Source: Pontibacterium sinense (GTDB taxonomy: Bacteria > Pseudomonadota > Gammaproteobacteria > Pseudomonadales > Balneatricaceae). Taken from it: DNA of 64,000 nucleotides. How positions within the stretch are numbered: position 1 is the first letter of the stretch; the number at the start of each line of letters is the position of its first letter. The position numbers and the translations under genes are program-made. The notes beneath the pieces are model-generated. The model had not been told where the DNA came from, searched no databases, and saw only the letters and a list, made by a program, of their open reading frames with translations. Location of the stretch: contig NZ_JADEYS010000021.1 in the NCBI RefSeq assembly GCF_015209595.1, forward strand, positions 1 to 64,000, written 5' to 3'. Of the stretch, positions 14,728 through 23,764 are shown in pieces.

Positions 14728-15273
14728 ATGTTAATCGAAGCAAATAAATCTGCACTGCTGGTCATCGACGTACAGGAAAAGCTACTGCCGGGCGTGTTCG
14801 ACAATGAAATGCTGGTCAACAGCTGTGAATGGCTGATGGGCGTGGCGCAGTTGATGGATGTACCTGTACTGGGCTCTGAGCAGTACCCCCAGGGTGTGGG
14901 GCCAACCATCGGTACGTTGCGTGACATGCTACCGGCGGAAGATTTTGTTGGTAAAACCCACTTTTCCTGTGCTGATGCACCGGAAGTGAACGCCCGCATT
15001 GAAGCGCTGGACCGTGAGCAGATCGTGATCTGTGGTATGGAAGCCCATGTGTGTGTGATGCAGACCGCATTGCGCCTGCAGGCCCAAGGTAAACAGGTCT
15101 ATGTGGTCAGCGATGCGATCTCTGCACGTAACCCGAATGACACTGCAGCCGCGATTGAACGTATGCGTGAAGAAGGCGTGAAGATGGTGACACGTGAAAT
15201 GGTCGGTTTCGAGTGGATCGGTCGTTCAGATGCACCACAGTTCAAAGACTTCAGTAAGAAGTTCCTGCGTTAA
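14728..15273 (+). CDS. Isochorismatase-family cysteine hydrolase
   Basis: 181 residues. The catalytic triad of the family is visible: Asp14 in LLVIDVQEK, a Lys in DFVGKTHFSC, and the nucleophilic Cys in ICGMEAHVCVMQTAL. The fold continues through VYVVSDAISARNPNDT. Family members cleave C-N or vinyl ether bonds (nicotinamidase, carbamoyl hydrolases, YcaC type); the short form with GMEAHVC is the YcaC/hydrolase branch of unknown substrate. It follows phaJ by 20 bp, so a role in the same acyl-CoA pathway is possible but unproven. Confidence 0.85.
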   Translation: MLIEANKSALLVIDVQEKLLPGVFDNEMLVNSCEWLMGVAQLMDVPVLGSEQYPQGVGPTIGTLRDMLPAEDFVGKTHFSCADAPEVNARIEALDREQIVICGMEAHVCVMQTALRLQAQGKQVYVVSDAISARNPNDTAAAIERMREEGVKMVTREMVGFEWIGRSDAPQFKDFSKKFLR

Positions 15274-15404
15274 ACCCCGCAGAGTCTGATCTGTCCGGGC
15301 CTGGGTCGCCTGTTGTATTGCTGTTTGGTGACTTTGGCCGGGATCATTCTATCGCTCCCGGTACCTGGGAACATCGCGAAACCAAACAACAATTAGGTAG
15401 TAGT

Positions 15405-17042
15405 ATGGAGAATAACAATAACAATCCGTACAGCCTGGGCTTGGAAAAAAATGCTGCGAACTATGCGGCACTGACCCCACTGTCATTTATCGAACGGGCT
15501 GCGTCCGTTTATCCCGATCGCACCGCCGTGATCTATGGCGATGTCCGCCGTAGCTGGTCTGAAACCTATCAACGCTGTATCCGTCTGGCATCCGCGTTGC
15601 GCAAACGTGGTATCGGGCAGGGCGATACCGTTGCGGTGATGTTGCCCAACATCCCTGAGATGCTGGAACTGCACTTTGCCGTACCGATGACCGGTGCCGT
15701 GCTGAATACCCAAAATACCCGCCTCGATTCTGAAACCGTGGCCTTCATGCTGGATCATGGTGAAGCCAAGGTCATGATCACCGACCGAGAGTTCTCCGAT
15801 GTGGTGCACAAAGCTGTGCGTATGGCGAGTGTGGACCCGTTGGTCATCGATGTGGACGACCCGCAGTTTACCGGTGGCGATCTGATTGGTTCGATGAACT
15901 ACGAACAGTTGCTGGCAGAGGGGGATCTCAGCGATCACTGGCAGCCGCCTGAAGATGAATGGCAGGCGATTACGTTGAACTACACCTCGGGTACCACAGG
16001 CAACCCGAAAGGGGTGGTGTATCACCACCGTGGCGCCCATCTGAATGCTATCAGTAACATCATTGGTCAGAACCTGCCGCCCCATGCGGTCTATCTCTGG
16101 ACGCTGCCGATGTTCCATTGCAACGGCTGGTGCTATCCCTGGTCAGTCACCGCAGTGGCGGGGACTCACGTTTGTCTGCGTCATCTGCAGCCGGAGAAAG
16201 TGTTTGAGCTGATTCAGGCCTGCGGCGTGACGCATTTCTGTGGTGCGCCGGTGGTTTTGAATATGCTACTTAACGCGCCGGATCAAGCCAAAGCGCAAGT
16301 GGATCATCCGGTGACGGTCACAACCGGCGGTGCAGCGCCACCCGCTGCCATTATTGAAGGAATGGAAAAGATCGGTATTCAGGTGGTGCATGCCTATGGT
16401 CTGACCGAATCATACGGTCCCAGTGTGTTCTGTGCACATCAGGACGAGTGGGATGCGCTCGAGCTGGAGCAGAAAGCGGCCAAGATGGCGCGACAGGGTG
16501 TGCGTGCTCCTGCCTTGGAGCAACTGATGGTGGCGGATACTGAGACGCTGGAGCCCGTGCCGCGTGATGGCCAGACGCTGGGTGAAGTCTTTATGCGTGG
16601 CAACAACATCATGCAGGGCTATCTGAAGAACCCAAGCGCGTCCGATGCGGCGTTTGCCGGTGGCTGGTTCCATACCGGCGATCTGGCGGTATGGCACGCC
16701 GATGGTTATGTCGAGGTGAAAGACCGTTCCAAAGACGTGATCATCTCTGGCGGCGAGAACATCTCGACCATTGAGGTGGAAGACACGCTGTATCGTCATC
16801 CGGCCATTATGGAAGCGGCGGTGGTGGCGAAACATCACGAGCATTGGGGCGAAGTACCTTGTGCGTTTGTGACGCTGAAAGAGGGTAGCAGTGCCACGGA
16901 GGAGGAGATCATCAACTTCACCCGTGACAACATGGCGCACTTCAAATGTCCGAAGCAGGTGGTATTTGCGCCGTTGCCGAAGACCTCGACCGGCAAGGTG
17001 CAGAAGTTTGCGCTGCGCGCCATGCTGAAAGACCTGGCCTAG
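15405..17042 (+). CDS. Acyl-CoA synthetase, DmdB / FadD type
   Basis: 545 residues from the ATG at 15405, where GGTAG precedes; the frame is open further left but without a ribosome site. ANL superfamily motifs: TLNYTSGTTGNPKGVVYHHRG (P-loop), PMFHCNGWCYPW, VHAYGLTESYG, GWFHTGDLAVWHADGYVEVKDRSKDVIISGGENIS and the catalytic Lys in PKTSTGKVQKFALR. The PMFHCNGW and YHHRGA blocks place it near medium-chain and methylmercaptopropionate ligases (DmdB). It activates a carboxylic acid to its CoA ester with ATP. The exact acid cannot be told from sequence; DMSP-derived and fatty acids are both open. Confidence 0.88.
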   Translation: MENNNNNPYSLGLEKNAANYAALTPLSFIERAASVYPDRTAVIYGDVRRSWSETYQRCIRLASALRKRGIGQGDTVAVMLPNIPEMLELHFAVPMTGAVLNTQNTRLDSETVAFMLDHGEAKVMITDREFSDVVHKAVRMASVDPLVIDVDDPQFTGGDLIGSMNYEQLLAEGDLSDHWQPPEDEWQAITLNYTSGTTGNPKGVVYHHRGAHLNAISNIIGQNLPPHAVYLWTLPMFHCNGWCYPWSVTAVAGTHVCLRHLQPEKVFELIQACGVTHFCGAPVVLNMLLNAPDQAKAQVDHPVTVTTGGAAPPAAIIEGMEKIGIQVVHAYGLTESYGPSVFCAHQDEWDALELEQKAAKMARQGVRAPALEQLMVADTETLEPVPRDGQTLGEVFMRGNNIMQGYLKNPSASDAAFAGGWFHTGDLAVWHADGYVEVKDRSKDVIISGGENISTIEVEDTLYRHPAIMEAAVVAKHHEHWGEVPCAFVTLKEGSSATEEEIINFTRDNMAHFKCPKQVVFAPLPKTSTGKVQKFALRAMLKDLA

Positions 17043-17115
17043 GCACGATCCATCAGCGGGCCGGAGAGATCCGGTCCGCTGTTTCCTTTTCTGGTACCAT
17101 CGGAGGTCCGATCAG

Positions 17116-18678
17116 ATGTTATTAAGCTACCAGACCGAGATCCAACCGATGGACACACCCGGCCCACATGAAGGGCTTTCTGCGCTCACCGATGATGCCG
17201 AACGCAACCGGCTGTTGGCGGAGATGGCGGAACAATCGACCGATATGATCTCCCGTCACACCCCCGGCGACTGGCATTTTATCTATGCGTCTCCGGCTGT
17301 GGAAAACCTGCTGGGCTACAGTGTGGATGAGATTATCGGCATGTCGGCCTATGAGCTTTATCACCCTGACGACGTGGAAGACTTTAAACGTCGCTCGCCC
17401 AGTGTCAGTTACGAACGGGGTCTGTACACCCACACCTACCGTTTCCGCTGTAAAGATGGCCATTATACCTGGTTAGAAAGCACCAGCCGCTCGTTACGTG
17501 ATCCTGCGACCGGTGAACTGAAAGAGATCTTAGTGGTGTCGCGTGATGCGAGTCGCCGTATCGAAGCCGAACAGACCAACCGCCGACTGGCACGGGTGCT
17601 TGAGAGTAGCAGTGATCTGGTTGCGTTTATTGATCTGGATAACCGGGTGAGCAACCTGAATGAGGCAGCACGGGAGCGTTTAGGCGTGGTTGCTCCGGTT
17701 GTGGATAACAGTGATCGAGCACTTATCCTGCGTGACCTGTTTCATTCGCAAAGTTATCAACAGCTGCTTGATGAGGCGTTACCCACTGCGGAGACCGAGG
17801 GACAATGGCGTGGCGATGCTGAGATGTGTGACCGGGATGGCAAAGCGATTCCGGTGATGCTGGAAGTGTTGGCGCATCGTACCTTTACTGATCAGATCGA
17901 GTACTTCTCTGTTGTGGCACGGGATATGAGTGCACAAAAAGCGATGGAAGCCGAGCGTCAGCAGTATCAGGCGGAGGTTAGCCATACCAGCCGTCTGGTG
18001 ACCATGGGTGAAATGGCGTCGGGGTTGGCGCATGAATTGAACCAGCCGCTGACCGCGATTGTGAACTATGTCAGCGGTATTGAGCGTCGTGTTGGACAGC
18101 AGAATGAGATTGCCGTTTCAACGCTGGAAAAACCACTTAAACGGATCAGTGCCACCGCATTGCGTGCCGGTGAGATCATCCGCCGGATGATGGACTTTGC
18201 CCGCAAGGGGCAAACGCAACGGGAAACCGTACAGGTTAAAGCACTCGTGTCTGAGGTGATGGATTTTTGCGCTAGCAGTGCCGGTCGCAGCAACGTGCAG
18301 TTGGAGAACCGGATACCGGATAATCTGAGTGCGGTGACGGCTGATCGTATTCAGCTCGAACAGATTCTGCTGAACCTGCTGCTCAATGCCATCGAAGCCT
18401 GTGCCAGTGACGAAGAGGCCGAGCCTCTGCGGGTGTGGGTCGACGCTTCAGAGAGTGCGGCCGATCAGGTTATAATCCAGGTGCATGATCAGGGCAGGGG
18501 ATTACCTCAGACCGATACCGAGCAGCTGTTTGAACAGTTCTTTACCACTAAAGACAGTGGCTTGGGTATGGGGCTGGCGATCAGTCGCTCGCTGGTGGAA
18601 GCGCACGGTGGTCAGTTGTGGGCAGAAAACGCCCGCATGGGCGGTGCAGTATTCAGCTTCAGCCTGACGCGCGCGTGA
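17116..18678 (+). CDS. Soluble PAS-PAS sensor histidine kinase (FixL-like)
   Basis: 520 residues without membrane segments. PAS 1 covers about 35-145 and PAS 2 about 155-275, followed by a coiled region and a kinase core with His306 in GEMASGLAHELNQPLTAIVNYV, N-box LLNLLLNAIEA, G1 VHDQGRGL and G2 GLGMGLAIS. The N-terminus lacks the recognisable heme PAS signature of true FixL. GGAGG lies 9-14 bases before the ATG. Its partner FixJ-like regulator follows 71 bp downstream. The upstream acyl-CoA ligase is the most obvious local target. Confidence 0.9.
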   Translation: MLLSYQTEIQPMDTPGPHEGLSALTDDAERNRLLAEMAEQSTDMISRHTPGDWHFIYASPAVENLLGYSVDEIIGMSAYELYHPDDVEDFKRRSPSVSYERGLYTHTYRFRCKDGHYTWLESTSRSLRDPATGELKEILVVSRDASRRIEAEQTNRRLARVLESSSDLVAFIDLDNRVSNLNEAARERLGVVAPVVDNSDRALILRDLFHSQSYQQLLDEALPTAETEGQWRGDAEMCDRDGKAIPVMLEVLAHRTFTDQIEYFSVVARDMSAQKAMEAERQQYQAEVSHTSRLVTMGEMASGLAHELNQPLTAIVNYVSGIERRVGQQNEIAVSTLEKPLKRISATALRAGEIIRRMMDFARKGQTQRETVQVKALVSEVMDFCASSAGRSNVQLENRIPDNLSAVTADRIQLEQILLNLLLNAIEACASDEEAEPLRVWVDASESAADQVIIQVHDQGRGLPQTDTEQLFEQFFTTKDSGLGMGLAISRSLVEAHGGQLWAENARMGGAVFSFSLTRA

Positions 18679-18749
18679 TAGCGCTACGTCCAATAGCCTG
18701 TTTGTCCTGATCAAGACAGCTTAATAACTCAGTCAGATAGAGAACCTTG

Positions 18750-19367
18750 ATGGACAGCTTCCCGGATCAGATCGTGTATGTCGTGGATGACGATGAGGAT
18801 GTACGTGATTCCCTGCAATGGCTGCTGGAATCCGTGGGATTGCAGGTCGTCAGTTTTGCTACCGCACAGGCGTTTCTGGACGGTTATCCGGCCGGGCAGG
18901 GCGGGTGTATCGTCATGGATGTGCGTATGCCCGGTTTGAGTGGCATTAGCGCGCAGAAAAAACTGCCCGAATACCAGATCGATATCCCTCTGATTATGAT
19001 CTCCGCACATGGCAACGTGGATATGGCGGTGACCGCGATGACGCAGGGTGCACAGACCTTCATCGAAAAACCCTTCAATGACCAGACCCTACTGGATCAT
19101 GTTCAGCGGGCGCTGTTGGAGGATCATGCATTGCGTGAAAGCCTCAGCCGAAAACAGCAGTTGCAAGCGTGCTATGACAGTCTGACCAAACGCGAGAAAC
19201 AGGTCTTTGAGCGGGTGGTGCAGGGCATGTCCAATCAGGAGATGGCCGACGATCTGAACATTAACCGCAAAACCATTGAAGGTCATCGTGCCAATATGAT
19301 GGCCAAGATGGATGCCGGATCACTGGCTGAACTGATTCAGATGGCCGTGGTGTTGGGAGAATACTAA
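18750..19367 (+). CDS. FixJ-family response regulator
   Basis: 205 residues from the ATG at 18750. The receiver domain has the acidic pair in VVDDDED, phosphate-accepting Asp57 in IVMDVRMPG, a Ser in MISAHGNVDMAV and Lys in FIEKPF. The C-terminus is a LuxR-type HTH: LTKREKQVFERVVQGMSNQEMADDLNINRKTIEGHRANMM. The HGNVDMAV and GHRANMMAKM blocks are typical of FixJ/TodT/StyR-like regulators, which often control catabolic genes. It pairs with the kinase just upstream. Its stop directly abuts the stop of the convergent HEPN-like gene. Confidence 0.92.
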   Translation: MDSFPDQIVYVVDDDEDVRDSLQWLLESVGLQVVSFATAQAFLDGYPAGQGGCIVMDVRMPGLSGISAQKKLPEYQIDIPLIMISAHGNVDMAVTAMTQGAQTFIEKPFNDQTLLDHVQRALLEDHALRESLSRKQQLQACYDSLTKREKQVFERVVQGMSNQEMADDLNINRKTIEGHRANMMAKMDAGSLAELIQMAVVLGEY

Positions 19368-19949
19368 TTAGTGCTCTATTTCGAGTGTATCTCCGCGTTT
19401 ATAGTGCTCTAAGATCTGGGATCTGAATGCGTGAATTTGGCCAATAAATTTTTTTAGATATTCAGCGGTTATATTCACTCTTGAATTATGTAGTTCTAGT
19501 TCTTTGTATCTACTGATTATTTTATTTAGTTTGTCTGGGGAATTCATCAGATCCACTCTGCCGTTAGCGTGAAGTAGGCAATGTCTAACTTCAGATGCGT
19601 CATGCAATTTACTCCATGCGCCGCAACGTCCCGTATCCAGGTTAATCGTTTGTAGTAGACCTGTGTAACGCTTTAGTCCGCTGCCTTGCGGCAGTGGAGT
19701 CTTCATAATAATTCTATGCAGATCAATTAGTTGTTCTTCTAGATAAGCATATGTTTGAAGAAATGAGCTAGTGAGCATCCACTTTTCATACTGCTCTAAC
19801 TCTAGGCGTTTGAGCTCGTCTGTTTCCCGATGATAAAAATGTCCAATCATCCCCAAAATGTCATTGTGGCAATGGGCGATCTGTTGCAATGTGATATCGC
19901 CAAATCCAGAAAAGGCTGCTGATAGCTGTTCTTTCTTATTCATCTTCAT
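19368..19949 (-). CDS. AT-rich hypothetical protein with a HEPN-like RxxxxH motif
   Basis: 193 mostly helical residues of no family I can name with certainty. Residues 122-127 read RHCLLH inside SEVRHCLLHANGR, which fits the R-x4-6-H signature of HEPN ribonuclease domains, including the hydrophilic NG after the His. Codon use is visibly more AT-rich than in the neighbours (TTT, ATT, AAT, AGA common), a sign of transfer. There is no adjacent MNT antitoxin. AAGGA lies before two possible starts (19949 and 19943). It sits between fixJ and a plus-strand terminator, so it looks inserted. Confidence 0.6.
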   Translation of the reverse strand: MKMNKKEQLSAAFSGFGDITLQQIAHCHNDILGMIGHFYHRETDELKRLELEQYEKWMLTSSFLQTYAYLEEQLIDLHRIIMKTPLPQGSGLKRYTGLLQTINLDTGRCGAWSKLHDASEVRHCLLHANGRVDLMNSPDKLNKIISRYKELELHNSRVNITAEYLKKFIGQIHAFRSQILEHYKRGDTLEIEH

Positions 19950-19980
19950 ACATCCTTGTTTCTATAAATTGCTTGTCAAT

Positions 19981-20006
19981 CAGCATACAGTGATGCTGTC
20001 TTTTTT
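19981..20006 (+). terminator. Intrinsic terminator beyond the HEPN-like gene
   Basis: CAGCAT (19981-19986) pairs with ATGCTG (19993-19998) over ACAGTG and is followed by TC and T6. It points in the plus direction, as needed for the kinase/regulator transcript that ends 600 bp earlier. Confidence 0.6.
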
Positions 20007-20077
20007 GTGTAAAAGAGGAAACAAAACACCTAACCCTTTAAGCAACCCTACCCGGAGAGTTTTGTTGTAGGCGGCAC

Positions 20078-20194
20078 ATGTTTATGACTGTTGAGGGTCT
20101 GAAAAGCCCAGTCACTCGCCAAAAATCCCGACATTTTTATGAGAGTTATGAGAGGCTTCGGCGCATGCTTGGGCTAGTCGGAGCGATATTTTAG
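20078..20194 (+). CDS. Candidate 38-residue basic peptide
   Basis: An ATG at 20078 opens 38 codons ending with TAG at 20192-20194. The peptide starts MFMTVEGLKSPV, has a basic middle (TRQKSRHF, YERLRRM) and a hydrophobic end (LGLVGAIF). AGGCGG precedes the ATG as a weak ribosome site, and an intrinsic terminator starts 18 bp after the stop. No homology is recognised. The rest of the 326-bp gap between the HEPN-like gene and dadA holds only the two terminators. Confidence 0.3.
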   Translation: MFMTVEGLKSPVTRQKSRHFYESYERLRRMLGLVGAIF

Positions 20195-20211
20195 GCGCAG
20201 GAACTACGCGA

Positions 20212-20250
20212 GAAGGGCAGCTAGATCTGAATTTGGCGGCCCTTCTTTTT
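20212..20250 (+). terminator. Intrinsic terminator, plus strand, orphan
   Basis: GAAGGGC (20212-20218) pairs with GCCCTTC (20239-20245) over a 20-nt loop and is followed by T5. No annotated plus-strand gene lies before it except the candidate 38-codon frame, which is why a small gene or small RNA is suspected. Confidence 0.55.
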
Positions 20251-20275
20251 GATCTCTATAATCTTGAGACTATAG

Positions 20276-21568
20276 CTAGAAACGGTCAATCCGGTACGGC
20301 TTCAGATCGATCTCACTCTGTCCCGTTGTCACCAGTTCCGTAATGATGCGGCCGGTGCGTGGTCCCAGCACTAAGCCCATGTGCTGGTGGCCAAACGCAT
20401 ACAACACATTGTCGTGGTCGGGGCTGCGACCAATCACCGGCAAACTGTCGCTGATAGACGGTCGGTGGCCCATCCACTTCACGTGATCGGTGGTATCGAT
20501 CTCTGGGAACAGGGTTTTGGCGTGATGCAGCAGACGGTCGCAGAAGTCGTAATTCGGATCGGCCTTCAAACCGCCAAACTCCACCAGACCGGCAAAGCGA
20601 ATACCGCCTTCCATTGGCGTTGCCACCAACTTCCCGGCGGAGAACATGATCGGTGCATGCAGCTCAATGCCCGGATTCTGAATCTGAACGTGATATCCGC
20701 GCTCGGATTCCAGTGGGACTTTGTGACCCAGCTGTTCCGCCAGTTTGGCTGACCAGGCGCCACCTGCGATGACCAGTTTATTGACCGGATAGATTCCACG
20801 ATCCGTGACAACCGCTTCAGCTTGACCCTCTTTTTGTCTGATCTGTGAAACTTCACCGGTGATCAGCTCTCCACCGTGCTCGACAAAATGCCTGGCCATG
20901 GTTTTCACCAGCATGCCTGGATTTGGTGAGAACCCGTGGTTGTGCAGGGAGACCGCGAAGTTGAACTCCGATGAGACCGCACTTTCGCGTTGGTGAATCT
21001 CTTCGCTGCTCAGCAGGTCGTAAGTGTTGCCATGCTGGCTGCGGGTATCCCACGCCAGTTTATCGTCTTCAAAGGCGGCTTTATCTTTGTAGAGGTAGTA
21101 ATACGGTGCGGCTTTAGCGTAAGCATCTGCCTCGGTCATCGCTGCCTGTTCCAGATGCAATCGGGTGGCGTCTTTCAACAGGGCAGCCAGTGACTGACTG
21201 ATATGACGGAAGCGCTGCATCCGGGTGTTGAGTGCAAACGATGTGCCCCAGCAGGTGAGTTTGGGCAGATAACCCAGAGGCAATGACAGTGGGCCTTGTG
21301 GGTCGAACAGCATCTGCGGCAGTTGCCAGATAAAGCCGGGGGTGGCGACCGGAATACAACCACATTCAGCGAAGATACCCGCATTACCATGGGATGTCGC
21401 GTCTGCTGGCGGCAGTTTGTCGATCACGGCAACGCTTAAGCCTTTGGCCTGCAACTGAACCGCACAGGAGATACCAATAATACCGGCGCCGATCACGGTC
21501 ACATCGGGCGCTTGGCGTGTATTTGAGCCGTTCACTGATGCTGTCTCAGATGGGTCTTGTGTAGCCAT
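20276..21568 (-). CDS. D-amino-acid dehydrogenase-like FAD oxidoreductase (DadA family)
   Basis: 430 residues. The FAD-binding Rossmann motif VIGAGIIGISCAVQL is at about 25-39, after a polar leader that may be cytoplasmic extension. Further DAO-family blocks are ERGYHVQI, GIRFAGLVEFGG and, at the end, MGHRPSISDSLPVIGRSPDHDNVLYAFGHQHMGLVLGPRTG, as in DadA. These enzymes oxidise D-amino acids (or cyclic imino acids such as D-hydroxyproline) to imino acids and pass electrons to quinones. It is the last gene of the minus-strand set ridA, dctP, dctQ, dctM, dadA, though a terminator lies between dctM and it. RidA upstream would hydrolyse its imine product. Confidence 0.87.
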   Translation of the reverse strand: MATQDPSETASVNGSNTRQAPDVTVIGAGIIGISCAVQLQAKGLSVAVIDKLPPADATSHGNAGIFAECGCIPVATPGFIWQLPQMLFDPQGPLSLPLGYLPKLTCWGTSFALNTRMQRFRHISQSLAALLKDATRLHLEQAAMTEADAYAKAAPYYYLYKDKAAFEDDKLAWDTRSQHGNTYDLLSSEEIHQRESAVSSEFNFAVSLHNHGFSPNPGMLVKTMARHFVEHGGELITGEVSQIRQKEGQAEAVVTDRGIYPVNKLVIAGGAWSAKLAEQLGHKVPLESERGYHVQIQNPGIELHAPIMFSAGKLVATPMEGGIRFAGLVEFGGLKADPNYDFCDRLLHHAKTLFPEIDTTDHVKWMGHRPSISDSLPVIGRSPDHDNVLYAFGHQHMGLVLGPRTGRIITELVTTGQSEIDLKPYRIDRF

Positions 21569-21662
21569 TTTGGCGCGTTCTCCGGTCGTTTGCGGTGAAT
21601 TTAGGCAGCGTTAGGCCCTGCCATCCGCAGACGACATATTGATTAATACAGAGGTGTTCTGG

Positions 21663-21698
21663 AAAAACGGGAACCGCTCGGGGCAAAGCCCCGAGCGG
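21663..21698 (-). terminator. Strong intrinsic terminator after dctM
   Basis: CCGCTCGGGGC (21674-21684) pairs with GCCCCGAGCGG (21688-21698) over AAA, an 11-bp GC-rich stem. On the minus strand it is followed by TTCCCGTTTTT. It lies 15 bp after the dctM stop and so separates the transporter genes from the DadA-like gene at least in part. Confidence 0.8.
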
Positions 21699-21712
21699 GT
21701 TTAGGTCATGAG

Positions 21713-23023
21713 CTAACTGGGTGTTTGCTTCATATTTTCTGGCAGGTAAGTGGCCACTTCCGGGAATATCACCAGAATGCCGACCATGACCACCATCAGG
21801 AGGAACATCGGGAAGGCTGTTTTGGCGATATATCCGATCGGTTTCTTGGTCATGCCTTGCATCACAAAGAGGTTGAAGCCGATCGGTGGCGTAATCTGTG
21901 CCATCTCAACCACCACCACAATGAAGATACCGAACCACAGCAGATCAATACCGGCCTGTCGAACCATCGGCTCAACCACCGCCATAGTGAGTACGACAGA
22001 GGAGATGCCGTCGAGGAACATGCCGATGATGATATAAAAACACATCAGAGCAAAGATCAGCGTCAGCGGCGACAACTCCAGAGAGCCAATGTATTCAGCC
22101 ACCGTAAATGGCAGGCCGGTAAAGCCCATCGCGAGAGCAAGGAACGCAGCCCCTGCCAGAATCAAGGCGATCATGCAGGAGGTGCGGGTCGCGCCCATCA
22201 GGCTTTCCACAAAGGTATCTTTGCTGAGTGAGCCTTGCAGGGTGGCCAGAGTGAGCGCACCGATCACGCCGAAGGCTGCGGATTCAGTTGCAGTAGCCAC
22301 ACCGGTGTAGATGGTGCCAATGACCAGACCAATCAACAAAATCACCGGGATCAGGAAACGCGAATTATAGAGCTTCTCGCCAAAGCTCATCACCGCGTCT
22401 TTAGGCGGTACTTCGTGACGGCGGATAAACGACCACACCGCAATGTAACCCATGAACAAACTCGCCAATACCAGACCCGGCAGGACACCCGCCATAAACA
22501 GTTTGGAGATCGACTCGTTGATGGTGACGCCATACACGATCAGTGTGAGCGACGGAGGAATCATCAGGCCCAGTGTTGATGCACCGACTAAGGTACCGAG
22601 AATCATGTAGTCCGGGTAACCACGACGGCGCAGCTCCGGAATCGACATCTTACCGACAGTGGTTAGCGTGGCGGCAGAAGAGCCGGAAACCGCTGCAAAC
22701 ACAGTACAGCCCACCACATTGGTGTGCAGCAACTGCCCCGGCAGGCCGGACATCCAGGGCGCGAGCCCCTTAAACATATCTTCCGAGAGACGGGTACGGA
22801 ACAGGATCTCGCCCATCCAGATAAACAACGGCAGGGCGGTCAGCGACCAGCTGGAGGAACCCGACCAGATTGCGGTAAACATTGCATCGCCGGTTGGGCG
22901 GCTGGTAAACAGCTCCATACCTACGAATGCTACACCCAGCAGTGCGAGTCCGATCCAGACGCCACTGCCGAGCAGGAAAAACAGAGTAAACAGGAATATC
23001 CCGGTGAGTGTCAGTTCATCCAT
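21713..23023 (-). CDS. dctM: TRAP transporter large permease (DctM)
   Basis: 436 residues and about 12 membrane segments. DctM features include LFFLLGSGVWIGLALLGVAF, SGSSAATLTTVGKMSIPELRRRGYP (the conserved sodium/substrate hairpin of the N-terminal half), GASTLGLMIPPSLTLIVYGV, GLPFTVAEYI and the C-terminal VVEMAQITPPIGFNLFVMQGM. It forms the Na+-driven elevator unit of the TRAP system. Its ATG overlaps the TGA of dctQ in an ATGA, so translation is coupled. Confidence 0.94.
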   Translation of the reverse strand: MDELTLTGIFLFTLFFLLGSGVWIGLALLGVAFVGMELFTSRPTGDAMFTAIWSGSSSWSLTALPLFIWMGEILFRTRLSEDMFKGLAPWMSGLPGQLLHTNVVGCTVFAAVSGSSAATLTTVGKMSIPELRRRGYPDYMILGTLVGASTLGLMIPPSLTLIVYGVTINESISKLFMAGVLPGLVLASLFMGYIAVWSFIRRHEVPPKDAVMSFGEKLYNSRFLIPVILLIGLVIGTIYTGVATATESAAFGVIGALTLATLQGSLSKDTFVESLMGATRTSCMIALILAGAAFLALAMGFTGLPFTVAEYIGSLELSPLTLIFALMCFYIIIGMFLDGISSVVLTMAVVEPMVRQAGIDLLWFGIFIVVVVEMAQITPPIGFNLFVMQGMTKKPIGYIAKTAFPMFLLMVVMVGILVIFPEVATYLPENMKQTPS

Positions 23024-23592
23024 CAGAACTCCTCCCCTTCAACGTGGTGCTCTTCAGCAAAAGTATCGTCGTGACCCATGAGGGTACGAATCAGGTGATC
23101 CAGCAAGGCGATGGTAAAAATCACCGAGCCGATGGCAATAGCTGACTGTGGAATCCACAGTGGCGTGGCATCCTGCCCCTGTGAGATGTCGTGGATCATG
23201 TGAGAGAGCTGGACGTTGCGGATGGCGAACCATGCCAGATAACCGGCCAGCAGCGTTGCGACACTCAGACACCAGATATCCATTGCCCGTCGGGCTTTGC
23301 CTTTGACGATGTTGAGAATCAGGCTGACGCGGATGTGCGCATTTCGGTTGAGGGTGTACGCCAGTGCGAAGAATGAGGAGGCTGCCATGCAGTATCCGGC
23401 ATAGTCGGCGGAACCAGGGAACTGAAGTCCCATCCAACGACTGGCCATCTGCGCGACAATAATGCCAAGGATTGCCAGCAGGAACAGCGCAGCTACCGCA
23501 CCGGAGGCCAGATACAGCGTATCCAGACCTTTGCGTAGCAGCGATTTCGATGCTGTACGGGGTTTTTCCCGGGTCATAGTTTCGGTAGTCAT
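23023..23592 (-). CDS. dctQ: TRAP transporter small permease (DctQ)
   Basis: 189 residues with four membrane segments (for example LYLASGAVAALFLLAILGIIVAQM) and the family block GSADYAGYCMAASSFFALAYTLNRNAHIRVSLI. The QRN-like AHIRV motif is typical of DctQ. It scaffolds DctM in the membrane and helps dock the binding protein. The ribosome site is weak; ATG at 23592 is followed by a second ATG five codons on. It lies between dctP and dctM in the usual P-Q-M order. Confidence 0.92.
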   Translation of the reverse strand: MTTETMTREKPRTASKSLLRKGLDTLYLASGAVAALFLLAILGIIVAQMASRWMGLQFPGSADYAGYCMAASSFFALAYTLNRNAHIRVSLILNIVKGKARRAMDIWCLSVATLLAGYLAWFAIRNVQLSHMIHDISQGQDATPLWIPQSAIAIGSVIFTIALLDHLIRTLMGHDDTFAEEHHVEGEEF

Positions 23593-23764
23593 GATTGATA
23601 TCGTTCTTTTTATATTAGTCGTGCTTTGTGCGCTGCATCCGTGTCAGCACCAGAAAAGGCACGGTGGCTCAGGTGAGGAGCAATACACCGTGCAAGGGAG
23701 GTCCCCCTCTGTATCCGCCATCTACCGCCGGTATCGGGCTAATATGTGAGGGGGGAGATGCTAC

